IMG/VR virus record: IMGVR_UViG_3300042465_002598
Location: 1-64,000 of that record
Source: a virus
Direction: 5' to 3' (one strand)
DNA length: 64,000 nucleotides
How positions within the stretch are numbered: position 1 is the first letter of the stretch; each line of letters opens with the position of its first letter. The notes under the pieces are model-generated. The model was not told the DNA's origin. It saw only the letters and a list, made by a program, of their open reading frames with translations, and ran no database searches. This document shows, one piece after another, positions 12,586-20,943 of the stretch. Position numbers and translations under genes: made by a program.

Positions 12586-13344
12586 GGGGAGGGCTCCGGG
12601 GGAGAGTTGAGGTGGGGGGAGCATAGCATGGGGATCGGAGATTGGGTAGAAAAATGTTGAATGATAGGGATAATTGAGTGCAAAAGTCTTGCATTGAGTC
12701 GCTGTTTTGGGCAGGACGGCACGCGTAGTTGCCCGGATAACATCCGGGTTTGTTGGGGGAATTTCTCGATCCAGTTTTTGGAAAAACGGTCTTTTTTGTA
12801 TTCAGTTTTTCATGTAAATGTGGATAACTCCTGTGGATAAGTCGTCAAAACAGGCAAAAGTGTTGCGTGGTGGCTACAAAACCGGGGAATGTTCTGGAAA
12901 GTTCTAAATTCTGAGGGGTGCTTGGAACACGGCAAGTTGTTGATTTATAAAGGAAAAGTGGAGTTATCCACAGGAATGTGGTTTGTGTCAGCCATAATCA
13001 TTCAGTCCAGGGGAGCTTGCCCCCTCATTGAGAACGTGGAAAACCGGGGTTTCCGGGGGTTTCGATTTAGGGGAACTACCAACTGGGATATGAATGAAAT
13101 TCTAGAAGAAGAACTTAGAACAAAGGAACAAACCGGCCCGGGCTGGCCCGCTGCCTTCCTCGCCCCTGCTTGGGACCGGGTGTCGGCGTGGGGCGAAAGT
13201 TAGTAAGCTTCCTAACTTTTCTGCGCTGACAAAGCGCCGCACGGCGTGCGCAGCATGCGTGGGCTCGCGTGCAGGCGTTGGGGCCTCGTACTCGCGTGCT
13301 GGCGTGCCGCTCGCGTACTCTTGACACCCGGTCCCGACCGGACA
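12586..13344. other. Candidate replication origin region with DnaA boxes
   Basis: No convincing gene. It contains three perfect DnaA boxes: TGTGGATAA at 12819-12827 and 12832-12840, and the inverse TTATCCACA at 12964-12972. An AT-rich stretch (12780-12820) lies beside the first pair. Direct repeats ATTGAGT at 12673-12679 and 12693-12699 flank GCAAAAGTCTTGC. A hairpin CCCGGAT/ATCCGGG is at 12732-12748. A 13-bp inverted repeat pairs 13172-13184 with 13323-13335. This combination is what a DnaA-dependent origin looks like. Confidence 0.55.
13199..13216. promoter_or_regulatory. 18-bp near-palindrome, copy 1
   Basis: GTTAGTAAGCTTCCTAAC differs by one base from the perfect palindrome at 14079-14096. 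The two sites flank the 13392-14006 gene and its terminator. Likely bound by the same dimeric protein. Confidence 0.6.
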
Positions 13345-13378
13345 CAAAAAAACCCCGCAGGGCGTGTACCCTGCGGGG
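13345..13378 (-). terminator. Rho-independent terminator of the 13392-14006 gene
   Basis: On the minus strand CCCCGCAGGG-TACACG-CCCTGCGGGG forms a ten-pair stem followed by seven T. It starts 13 bases after the stop of the gene. Very strong terminator. Confidence 0.92.
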
Positions 13379-13391
13379 TCTAGCGAAGCCG

Positions 13392-14006
13392 TTAGGCTTT
13401 GCGATGCGCCCTTATCAGGGCGATGCATTCCATCAGCGCGTTTTCGAACTTGTCCACGTTTGCAACATCCACGAGTTTCGTTTTGTTAGCTGCGAACCCT
13501 TGCAGGATGACGACAGGGTCGGTGGATTCAACGGGCTTTTCTTCCGCCCTACCCTTCTTTGTGCGTACCTTGTCGGGATTCTGTACTCGGTCAACGTACC
13601 GGCGCACAAGGCCGAAGATGCTGCCCACTTGTTGCTGCCAATACTTGCGGGTTTGACTCAGGACCTTATCGTCGGCATCCCGCAGGGCTTCACGGCTCAT
13701 GCCCACAAGCTCTCCGACAGTGTAGGTACCGTTCGTGAATTTCATGGGCTTGACGGAAGCGCTGAGGGCTTCAGTTATCATGCGCTCAATAGTAGCGATG
13801 AGCGAATCATCTTGCGCCGGGTTCGGCTCATCCTTCGTCCCCTTCGTCAGGGCTTCAACGCGTGCGCCTGCCTTGTAGAGAGACTTGCCGGCCTTCGCCC
13901 AACGATCCCGTGCGGTATTCTCGGCGTTGACGGCAGAGGCAAGGGTAGTACCGCACTGTTCTGCAACAGCTTCGGCAACAAGGGAAAGGGCAAACTGCTT
14001 TGTCAT
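13392..14006 (-). CDS. Single-gene unit of unknown function, 204 aa
   Basis: The gene stands alone, with its own start region and a strong terminator. The protein is helical and charged, with a long basic middle (RKYWQQQVGSIFGLVRRYVD; KVRTKKGRAEEKP) and no enzymatic motif. Start ATG 14006 follows AAAGGATAG. An 18-bp palindrome covers the probable -35 of its promoter and a near copy lies past its terminator, so it may be autoregulated and may itself be the DNA-binding protein; that is inference. Position beside the candidate origin and opposite the late operon suggests a regulatory or replication role. Confidence 0.7.
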   Translation of the reverse strand: MTKQFALSLVAEAVAEQCGTTLASAVNAENTARDRWAKAGKSLYKAGARVEALTKGTKDEPNPAQDDSLIATIERMITEALSASVKPMKFTNGTYTVGELVGMSREALRDADDKVLSQTRKYWQQQVGSIFGLVRRYVDRVQNPDKVRTKKGRAEEKPVESTDPVVILQGFAANKTKLVDVANVDKFENALMECIALIRAHRKA

Positions 14007-14057
14007 GATGCTATCCTTTTCACGGGGTTAGGTTGAATGTAGGTTTGTCACGCCTAC

Positions 14058-14086
14058 ACTATAGGGAAACGCGTGTTTGTTAGGAA
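14058..14086 (-). promoter_or_regulatory. Putative promoter of the 13392-14006 gene
   Basis: On the minus strand TATAGT (14063-14058) lies 17 bases from TTCCTA (14086-14081). The -10 is good and the -35 weak, which fits a regulated promoter. The leader to ATG 14006 would be about 45 nt. Confidence 0.45.
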
Positions 14087-14096
14087 GCTTCCTAAC
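14079..14096. promoter_or_regulatory. 18-bp perfect palindrome, copy 2 (operator candidate)
   Basis: GTTAGGAAGCTTCCTAAC is a perfect palindrome overlapping the putative -35 of the 14006 gene. A protein bound here would block that promoter. Confidence 0.65.
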
Positions 14097-14099
14097 CTT

Positions 14100-14398
14100 A
14101 CCCACCACACCCGGAGCCCCCCAATACGCGTTGGGACTCCGCCGCCGCGCTTCGCGCTGTATTCCAGACCCACTACCCCCACAAAAAAGGCTACACCTAC
14201 ATAAACCTACCCTCATAAACCTACCTCCACAACCATCCCACAAAAATAAATCCGCCAAACTTGCCCCCACCCACCCCCTTAAATAGAAACACCCCCCGTC
14301 AGGAGTCCCAGAATCCCGACGACCATACCCATCACTTGCAGAAAAACGAAACGGGGGGTACCATCCGCTGCCACTCCCTGCGCACCCTCGGGGGTCAG
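14100..14398. other. C/A-rich non-coding region ahead of the terminase operon
   Basis: No gene is supported. From about 14160 to 14290 the plus strand is almost free of G (runs such as ATAAACCTAC, repeated at 14200-14220, and CCCCCACCCACCCCC). No clear sigma70 promoter for the late operon is visible. The region could hold a late promoter of unusual type, an unstructured leader, or the packaging site recognised by the small terminase. Confidence 0.5.
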
Positions 14399-15019
14399 AT
14401 GATCAATTGCCCTGTTGACGAGTTCATTCCACTGCCGACCAGCCCCAGCCGGTCTGCCAAGACTTCGGGTATGGGGTACCGGGAAGTCCGTGAGCGCGCT
14501 CGCGCTGCATGTGCCGCCGCCCTCCTGTTGAACGCCGAGGGGTACTCCGACCCCCCTGCCGATATGGAGTTCGTCCAAGTGGTCGCGCAGAACAACCTGC
14601 GCCGCCTGTCAGAGGGGGCCACAGTTCCCGCAAAGGAAATGAACGCAACGGTCAATACCCCCGAGGGTGCCCTCTACGTGGACAGCCTGCTGGCTGCCTA
14701 CGACATGGCCGTGGTGAAGGACTCCAAGCGCCTGCGCCACTACGTCACCAACAAGCTCATCCTTGAGGCTGAGAACCCCGACCCGCGCATCAGGATGCAA
14801 GCGCTCGCCCTGCTTGGGAAGATCAGCGATGTGGGCCTGTTCACCGAACGCACCGAGATCACCGTCAACAACCGGTCCACCGTCGAGCTTGAGAACTCCC
14901 TGCGAGACAAGCTGCGCCGCCTGATGAACCCGGGTGACGTTGAAGATGCCCGCGTAGTCTCCCCTCCGCTCGACACGCCCGTCTTGGTGCCCCCTAGCAT
15001 CGCGCTGGCGGACCTGTAA
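14399..15019 (+). CDS. terS: Terminase small subunit (putative), 206 aa
   Basis: The start at 14399 (MINCPVDEFIPLPTSPS) follows a GGGGG site; the longer frame to 14261 runs through the C/A-rich region and is unlikely. The protein is helical (EVRERARAACAAALLLNAEG; RLRHYVTNKLILEAENPD) and ends with an extended Pro/Val tail. It lacks sequence motifs, but the position one base before the large terminase, its size and its helical make-up are those of a DNA-recognising small subunit that starts packaging. Confidence comes mainly from context. Confidence 0.7.
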   Translation: MINCPVDEFIPLPTSPSRSAKTSGMGYREVRERARAACAAALLLNAEGYSDPPADMEFVQVVAQNNLRRLSEGATVPAKEMNATVNTPEGALYVDSLLAAYDMAVVKDSKRLRHYVTNKLILEAENPDPRIRMQALALLGKISDVGLFTERTEITVNNRSTVELENSLRDKLRRLMNPGDVEDARVVSPPLDTPVLVPPSIALADL

Positions 15020-15020
15020 C

Positions 15021-16577
15021 GTGGTAACGCTCACCGAGACCGAGATCGAGGCGCTGGCTGCCAACATCGGCCAGTTCTCCCCCGAGGAGCAGACTCAGAT
15101 TGCGGTCATCATCGATGAGCTTGAGCGCCGGAAACAGGCCAAACTCTGCCAAGACAGCCTGATTGAGTTCTGCAAGTATATGGACCCGACATATGTCGTG
15201 GCTCCTCACCACAAAAGACTTGCAGAACTGCTCACTCAGATTGCCTACGGCCACAAAGACCGCATCGCAGTATCAATTCCGCCCCGCCACGGTAAGTCCC
15301 ACCTCGTCAGTACGCTGTTTCCAGCATGGTTTTTGGGTAAATTCCCCGGCAAAAAGGTGCTGATGGTGTCCCATACGGGGGATTTGGCGGTCGATTTCGG
15401 TCGAAAAGTGCGAAATATCATCGCAGACCCCCGATATACGTCCATTTTCCCTGGAATTACCCTCGCTGCCGACTCAAAAAGTGCTGGTAGATGGTCCACG
15501 AACCACGGCGGGGAGTATTTTGCCACCGGTGTGGGTGCCGCACTGGCTGGACGGGGGGCCGACTTACTCTTGGTTGACGATCCGCACTCGGAACAAGACC
15601 TTTTGGCGGGTAATTTCGAGGAATTGGAGAAAACCTACCAGTGGTTTGCCTTCGGTGCGCGTACTCGCTTGATGTCAGGGGGCAGGATAGCTGTAATCCA
15701 TACCCGGTGGCACCAAGATGACCTCATTGGGCACCTCGTCAAGGACGGTGCCAATAACCCCAAGGCGGATCAGTACGAGGTTTTCGAGTTCCCCGCTGTC
15801 ATGACCACCACCGTCAACACCGACGAGGGCGAGAAGGTCGTAGAGAAGGCTCTGTGGCCCGAGAAGTTCGATCTGGAGGCGCTGGAGCGCACCAAGGCGT
15901 CGATGCCTGCGTTCCAGTGGAACGCCCAGTACATGCAGAACCCCACCGGGGAGAAGGGCGCGATCATTCAGCGCGACTGGTGGATGCCGTGGACGAAGGA
16001 CGACCCACCCACCTGCGAGTACATCATCATGGCCCTGGACGCCGCTGCGGAGAAGAACAACCGGGCGGACTTCACGGCACTGCTGACCTTCGGCGTGTTC
16101 AGCGACGACAACCTGACGGACGGGGCGCAGCACATCATCCTGCTCAACGCGATCAACATTCGGGTCGAGTTTCCCGAGTTGAAAGACCTCGCCATCCGAG
16201 AGTGGAAAGAGTGGAACCCCGACTCGTTCATTGTTGAAAAGAAGTCCAGCGGCACGCCGCTGTACCAAGAACTGCGTCGGATGGGTATTCCGGTGCAGGA
16301 GTTCACGCCGAACCGTGGCACAGGCGATAAGATTGCCCGACTGAACGCCGTTGCGGATATCATCCGCTCGGGTATGGTCTGGTACCCGGAGGGGCGCAGG
16401 TGGGCCGAGGAGGTTATCGAGCAGTCGGTGGCGTTTCCTTACGGGTCGCATGACGACCTCGTGGACTGCCTATCCATGTGCCTCACCAGATACCGTCAGG
16501 GCGGGTTTATTACTCTGCCGTCTGATTATCGAGACCCAGAATACCTGAACCGCCCGCGACGGGTGGCGTATTATTAA
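15021..16577 (+). CDS. terL: Terminase large subunit, 518 aa
   Basis: A GTG start one base after the terS stop. N-terminal ATPase: Walker A PPRHGKSH at 87-94, Walker B LLLVDD at 182-187, followed by the coupling segment TRW at 228-230. C-terminal RNase H-like nuclease: IMALDAAAEKNNRADFTALL supplies the first Asp, and a later FPYGSHDDLVD the final acidic pair. It translocates DNA into the procapsid through the portal and cuts it. All expected parts are present and the length is normal. Confidence 0.95.
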   Translation: MVTLTETEIEALAANIGQFSPEEQTQIAVIIDELERRKQAKLCQDSLIEFCKYMDPTYVVAPHHKRLAELLTQIAYGHKDRIAVSIPPRHGKSHLVSTLFPAWFLGKFPGKKVLMVSHTGDLAVDFGRKVRNIIADPRYTSIFPGITLAADSKSAGRWSTNHGGEYFATGVGAALAGRGADLLLVDDPHSEQDLLAGNFEELEKTYQWFAFGARTRLMSGGRIAVIHTRWHQDDLIGHLVKDGANNPKADQYEVFEFPAVMTTTVNTDEGEKVVEKALWPEKFDLEALERTKASMPAFQWNAQYMQNPTGEKGAIIQRDWWMPWTKDDPPTCEYIIMALDAAAEKNNRADFTALLTFGVFSDDNLTDGAQHIILLNAINIRVEFPELKDLAIREWKEWNPDSFIVEKKSSGTPLYQELRRMGIPVQEFTPNRGTGDKIARLNAVADIIRSGMVWYPEGRRWAEEVIEQSVAFPYGSHDDLVDCLSMCLTRYRQGGFITLPSDYRDPEYLNRPRRVAYY

Positions 16578-16585
16578 GGCCCATT

Positions 16586-16861
16586 ATGGCGAACACCACT
16601 GACTTCATGGGTAAGAACCAGCTCATAGATAGGCTGGCGGCGCAGCTTCGCGTTAACGGTATGACAGGGGATACTCGCGCAGCCGCGATGGATATACTCA
16701 AGCGGCGGGGACACCTGAACGGCAAAGGTGAACTAACGGCTGATGGCCGTGCGCGTGACGGTATGACAGCAGAAGAACGTGCAATCGATCGCGCCAAGCG
16801 TGCTGCACCCGGTGCGCAGTTTGTCTACAACCCCAACACGAATCGCGCCACACGGCGCTGA
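16586..16861 (+). CDS. Small phage protein between terL and portal, 91 aa
   Basis: Short helical protein: NQLIDRLAAQLRVNG, then AMDILKRRGH, then MTAEERAIDRAKR, ending NPNTNRATRR. Similar short frames sit beside terminase or portal genes in other phages. Basic C terminus. Function unknown; it may be a packaging accessory factor. Confidence 0.65.
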   Translation: MANTTDFMGKNQLIDRLAAQLRVNGMTGDTRAAAMDILKRRGHLNGKGELTADGRARDGMTAEERAIDRAKRAAPGAQFVYNPNTNRATRR

Positions 16862-16870
16862 AAGAGCATC

Positions 16871-19354
16871 ATGGCAATCTCCCCCGCGCTGACCGAGTTC
16901 GACCCCGCGCTTCTCTCCGACGAGCCCGCCATCGAGATTGAGATCGAAGACCCAGAGGACGTAACGCTCCACGCCGGAGGCGTCGAGATCGACCTGATGC
17001 CGGGGTCAGACGCGGGGGCGCTCTCCGAAGAGTTCGACGCCAACCTCGCAGAAACCCTCGACTCGGATGTGCTGGAGACGCTGGGCTCCGAATTGCTGGA
17101 ACTCATCGAGGCAGACATCAACTCCCGCAAAGACTGGGTGGAGATGTACGTCAAGGGCCTGGAAGTCCTGGGGATGAAGTACGAGGAGCGCACCGAGCCC
17201 TGGAGCGGTGCCTGCGGGGTGTTCTCGCCCCTGCTGACGGAGGCGGCGGTGCGCTTTCAGTCAGAGATGATCACCGAGACCTTCCCCGCTCAGGGGCCGG
17301 TCAAGACGCAAGTCATCGGAGCGATCGACAAGCTCAAGGAAGAGATCGCAGACCGTGTCCGCGACGACATGAACCTGTGGCTCACGGAGAAGATGATCGA
17401 CTACCGCTCGGAGCATGAGCGGCTGCTGTTCTCCCTGGGCCTCATCGGCGCTGCGTTCAAGAAGGTGTACCCGGACACCAACACGGAGATGCCTGCGGCT
17501 CCGTTCGTCCCTGCCGAAGACCTGATCATCCCGTATGGCGCGTCCAACGTGTACACGGCAGAGCGCGTGACGCACGTAATGAGGAAGACCAAGAACGAGA
17601 TCAAGAAGCTCCAAGTGTCGGGCTTTTACATTGACGTTGACCTTGGTGAACCCACGCGCTTTTTCTCTGACATCGAGAAGAAAAAGGCAGAAGACCAAGG
17701 GTATTCCCTTAATGACGACGAGCGCTACCACGTTTACGAGGCGCACGTAGACTGGGACTTGGGTGAGGACGAAGATGAGGTGGCGCTGCCTTACGTCATC
17801 ACCATCGACAAGGGGACGCAGAAGGTTCTGTCGATCCGGCGCAACTGGAACGAAGGCGACTCCAAACGCCTCAAGCGGCAGCACTTCGTCCAGTACACCT
17901 ACATCCCCGGCTTCGGTGCGTACGGCCTGGGCTACATCCACCTGATCGGCGGCTACGCCCGTGCGGGCACAAGCATCATCCGTCAACTGGTCGATGCGGG
18001 CACTCTGTCCAATCTCCCTGGCGGTCTGAAGACCCGTGGCCTGCGGATCAAGGGCGACGACACGCCCATCGCTCCGGGCGAGTTCAGGGATGTGGATGTC
18101 GGGTCAGGCTCGGTCAGGGACAACATCATGCCCCTGCCGTACAAGGAGCCGAGCCAAGTCCTGGCCGCTTTGCTGGAGCGCATCACGGAAGAAGGGCGCA
18201 GGCTTGCAGCCATCGCAGACCTGAAGGTCTCCGACATGAGCGCGCAGGCCCCCGTGGGCACCACGCTGGCGATCCTTGAGCGCCAACTCAAGACGATGTC
18301 GGCAGTGCAGGCGCGTGTACACGCCAGCCTGCGGATGGAGTTCAAGCTCCTCAAGGCAATCATCCGGGACTTCACACCGGAGTTCTACTCGTACACCCCC
18401 GAGGGTGGCGATCCTGGCGTCAAGCAAGCCGACTACGACATGGTGGAGGTCATCCCCGTGTCCGATCCCAACGCGGCCACGATGGCGCAGCGGATCATGC
18501 AGTACCAAGCCGCATTGCAACTGGCTCAAGGCGCTCCGCAGATTTACGACCTCCCTCAACTGCACCGGCAGATGCTGGAGGTTTTGGGCATCAAGAACGC
18601 GGACAAGCTCGTGCCCATCGATGAGGACCAGAAGCCTCGTGATCCGGTGACGGAGAACATGGCGATCATGCGGATGGAGCCGATCAAGGCGTTTGCCTAC
18701 CAAGACCATCAGGCGCACATGATGACGCACCAAGCGTTCATGCAAGACCCCAACATCGCAGCGGTCCTGGGGCAGAACCCGATGGCCCAGCAGATGATGG
18801 CCGCGCTTATGGCGCACATGGCCGAGCACGCTGCATTTGCGTATCGGGCTCAGGTAGAGATGCAGCTTGGTGTGCCGCTCCCGGCCCTGGACGAAACCAA
18901 CAACGCGCCCATCGCGCCCGAAGACGAGAAGGCCCTGGCCCCGCTGATCGCAGCGGCGGCTCAGAGGACGATGGTGCAGAACCAAGCCATGTTCGCCCAG
19001 CAGCAAGCCCAGCAGCAGGCGCAGAATCCTGAACTCCAGATGCAGCAGATGGAGCTTCAACTGAAGGCCGAGGAACTCAAGCGCAAGGAGGCCGACAGCC
19101 AGCGCGACTTCCAGATCGCGCAGGGCAAGTTGCAGATCGAGCAGGCCAGACTTGCCCTGGAGGCCCGACGCAATCAGGGAGAAGACCCTCGGATTGGGGC
19201 AGCGCGTGCGCAGCAGGAGATGTCGCAGAAGCAAGCCCGCGCCCAGCAGGACATGACCCACAAGGAGCAGATGCACCGCATGAAGCTACGCCAGCAGGCC
19301 GAGGCCCGGGCCGCGAAAGCCACACAGCAACCTGCGCAGCCCAAGGAGCAGTAA
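16871..19354 (+). CDS. Portal protein, 827 aa
   Basis: Follows terL and precedes scaffold and capsid, the canonical portal position. The N terminus is acidic (AIEIEIEDPEDVT), the core has portal-like segments (WVEMYVKGLEVLGMKYEERT; YRSEHERLLFSLGLIGAAFK; GYIHLIGGYARAGTSIIRQ), and the last 130 residues are Gln-rich coiled coil (AQQQAQQQAQNPELQMQQME). Length and layout match the long portals of podoviruses whose C-terminal barrel reaches into the capsid. It forms the dodecameric DNA gate. Confidence 0.85.
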   Translation: MAISPALTEFDPALLSDEPAIEIEIEDPEDVTLHAGGVEIDLMPGSDAGALSEEFDANLAETLDSDVLETLGSELLELIEADINSRKDWVEMYVKGLEVLGMKYEERTEPWSGACGVFSPLLTEAAVRFQSEMITETFPAQGPVKTQVIGAIDKLKEEIADRVRDDMNLWLTEKMIDYRSEHERLLFSLGLIGAAFKKVYPDTNTEMPAAPFVPAEDLIIPYGASNVYTAERVTHVMRKTKNEIKKLQVSGFYIDVDLGEPTRFFSDIEKKKAEDQGYSLNDDERYHVYEAHVDWDLGEDEDEVALPYVITIDKGTQKVLSIRRNWNEGDSKRLKRQHFVQYTYIPGFGAYGLGYIHLIGGYARAGTSIIRQLVDAGTLSNLPGGLKTRGLRIKGDDTPIAPGEFRDVDVGSGSVRDNIMPLPYKEPSQVLAALLERITEEGRRLAAIADLKVSDMSAQAPVGTTLAILERQLKTMSAVQARVHASLRMEFKLLKAIIRDFTPEFYSYTPEGGDPGVKQADYDMVEVIPVSDPNAATMAQRIMQYQAALQLAQGAPQIYDLPQLHRQMLEVLGIKNADKLVPIDEDQKPRDPVTENMAIMRMEPIKAFAYQDHQAHMMTHQAFMQDPNIAAVLGQNPMAQQMMAALMAHMAEHAAFAYRAQVEMQLGVPLPALDETNNAPIAPEDEKALAPLIAAAAQRTMVQNQAMFAQQQAQQQAQNPELQMQQMELQLKAEELKRKEADSQRDFQIAQGKLQIEQARLALEARRNQGEDPRIGAARAQQEMSQKQARAQQDMTHKEQMHRMKLRQQAEARAAKATQQPAQPKEQ

Positions 19355-19543
19355 ATGGCAACCGTTTTCGACCGGGTTCTGAAAGAAATCGAAGAGCGCC
19401 GCGATGTTCTTACGCAAACACTTATGTCAGGTGCGGCAAAGAGCTTCGAAGAATACCGAGGTATGTGCGGAGAGGTGCGAGGACTATCCTTCTCTTACAA
19501 CCAAATCATTGACCTTCAGAAGAAACTGGAGCAGGAAGACTGA
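19355..19543 (+). CDS. Small helical protein after the portal, 62 aa
   Basis: ATG follows the portal stop directly. Mostly helix (FDRVLKEIEERRDVLTQTLM) ending in a charged coil (DLQKKLEQED). Short frames of this kind sit after the portal in related phages; function unknown. Confidence 0.65.
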   Translation: MATVFDRVLKEIEERRDVLTQTLMSGAAKSFEEYRGMCGEVRGLSFSYNQIIDLQKKLEQED

Positions 19544-19592
19544 AGACGGGGTTTCGGGGGTGCCCCATTCCACCCCCTGCGAGAGGAAAACG

Positions 19593-19991
19593 ATGAGTGA
19601 ACTACTCCTGAGCGATGGGGATAGCGTATCTACGCTCCCCGCAACGGACGCAGAAAGGGCCAAACAGGTGCCCGATCCTGTGTCGTACAACATCCTGTGC
19701 GTGCTCCCGCGTGCGGAAGAGGAATACGAGAGCGGTCTCGTGAAAGCGGGTCAGACGATGCATTACGAAGAGGTGCTGTCGCCAGTGCTTTTCGTGATGA
19801 AGATGGGTCCGGACGCATACAAAGACCCCATCCGATTCCCGTCAGGCCCGTCCTGCAAGGTTGGAGACTTCGTGCTGGTGCGCCCCAATACGGGAACCCG
19901 CCTGAAGATTCACGGGCAGGAATTCCGCATCATCAACGATGATTCGGTCGAGGCGGTGGTCCAAGACCCGCGTGGTATCAAGCGCGCATAA
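19593..19991 (+). CDS. GroES-like co-chaperonin domain protein, 132 aa
   Basis: Start ATG 19593 follows GAGAGGAAAACG. Residues 33-125 show the GroES pattern: NILCVLPRAEEEYESGLV (strand plus mobile-loop region), SPVLFVMKMGPDAYKD, CKVGDFVLVRP and EFRIINDDSVEAVV (final strands). Phage GroES-like proteins such as T4 gp31 replace the host co-chaperonin for folding the capsid protein, and its position between portal and capsid fits that role. The N-terminal 30 residues are extra. Confidence 0.75.
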   Translation: MSELLLSDGDSVSTLPATDAERAKQVPDPVSYNILCVLPRAEEEYESGLVKAGQTMHYEEVLSPVLFVMKMGPDAYKDPIRFPSGPSCKVGDFVLVRPNTGTRLKIHGQEFRIINDDSVEAVVQDPRGIKRA

Positions 19992-20001
19992 GGAGTAATT
20001 C

Positions 20002-20943
20002 ATGGACAATTACGGCGACGTAGACGAAAAGTACAACTACAAGTTCCCGGACGAGCAGAAAAAGCCCCAAGACATCGAGATTGAGATCGAGGGCGAGACC
20101 GAGATCGAGGTCGTAGACGACACTCCTGAGCAAGATCGTGGGCGCGAGCCCATGAAGGAGCCTCCTGCGGAAGTGACCGACGATGAGTTGGCGCAGTATT
20201 CCGAAGGGGTCAAGAAGCGCATCAAGCACTTCTCCAAGGGATACCACGACGAGCGCCGCGCCAAGGAAGCCGCGCAGCGTGAGAAGGATGAGGCACTACG
20301 CCTTGCCCAATCCCTGATCGAGGAGAACAAGAAACTTCAAGGCAGTTTGGGTCAGGGCCAGCAGGCGCTGCTTGAGCAGGCCAAGAAGGTGGTTGCCACC
20401 GAGGTGGAAGACGCCAAGCGCAGGCTCAAGGAGGCGCACGAATCAGGAGATACTGAGGCATTCATCGCTGCCCAGGAAGAACTGACTACGGCAAAGATCA
20501 GAGCCGAGCGGGTAAACAATTTCAAGCCCGCTGTTGCAAAAGCCCCGGAACCTGTGGTACAACCCGCGTCACAGCCTCCGGAGCCTGCTCCTCAGGTCGA
20601 TTCCAAAGCCCGTGCGTGGCAAGACGCCAATCCGTGGTTTGGGAAGAACCGAGAGATGACGGCAACGGCGCTGGCAATTCATCAAGACCTTGTTGAGAAC
20701 GGAGTTGACCCGACCAGCGATCAATACTACGAGAGCATCAATGCTCGTGTCCGTAAGCGGTTTCCGGAAGCGTTTCCCTCCGCCCGCAAGCCGACCAACG
20801 TAGTCGCCCCGGCAACCCGTAGCACTGCACCCAAGAAAATCGTGCTGACCCAATCACAAGTGTCCATCGCCAAGCGGCTTGGGGTTCCCCTGGAAGCCTA
20901 CGCTCGGTCTGTGGCGGAACAGATGAGGAAAGAAAATGGCTGA
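20002..20943 (+). CDS. Scaffolding protein (putative), 313 aa
   Basis: Placed between portal and capsid genes. A very acidic N terminus (IEIEIEGETEIEVVDD) is followed by a long helical, coiled-coil region (RRAKEAAQREKDEALRLAQS; LLEQAKKVVATEVEDAKRRL), a Pro/Ala linker around residue 180-205 and a basic C-terminal domain (INARVRKRFPEAF) suited to bind the capsid protein. This is the typical scaffold layout. No protease motif is visible, so it is probably expelled rather than cleaved. Confidence 0.8.
   Translation: MDNYGDVDEKYNYKFPDEQKKPQDIEIEIEGETEIEVVDDTPEQDRGREPMKEPPAEVTDDELAQYSEGVKKRIKHFSKGYHDERRAKEAAQREKDEALRLAQSLIEENKKLQGSLGQGQQALLEQAKKVVATEVEDAKRRLKEAHESGDTEAFIAAQEELTTAKIRAERVNNFKPAVAKAPEPVVQPASQPPEPAPQVDSKARAWQDANPWFGKNREMTATALAIHQDLVENGVDPTSDQYYESINARVRKRFPEAFPSARKPTNVVAPATRSTAPKKIVLTQSQVSIAKRLGVPLEAYARSVAEQMRKENG

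Noticed and set aside
12889-13203. 104-codon frame on the plus strand in the candidate origin region
   Set aside because: It runs through the third DnaA box and GC-rich inverted repeats, has no good ribosome-binding site and shows no family pattern.
14028-14270. 80-codon frame on the minus strand before the 14006 gene
   Set aside because: It covers the palindrome and the C/A-rich tract and would overlap the promoter and leader of the real gene. Its composition is not protein-like.
18104-19276. 390-codon open frame on the minus strand opposite the portal gene
   Set aside because: A Leu/His/Arg-rich shadow of the Gln-rich portal C terminus with no coding signs of its own.
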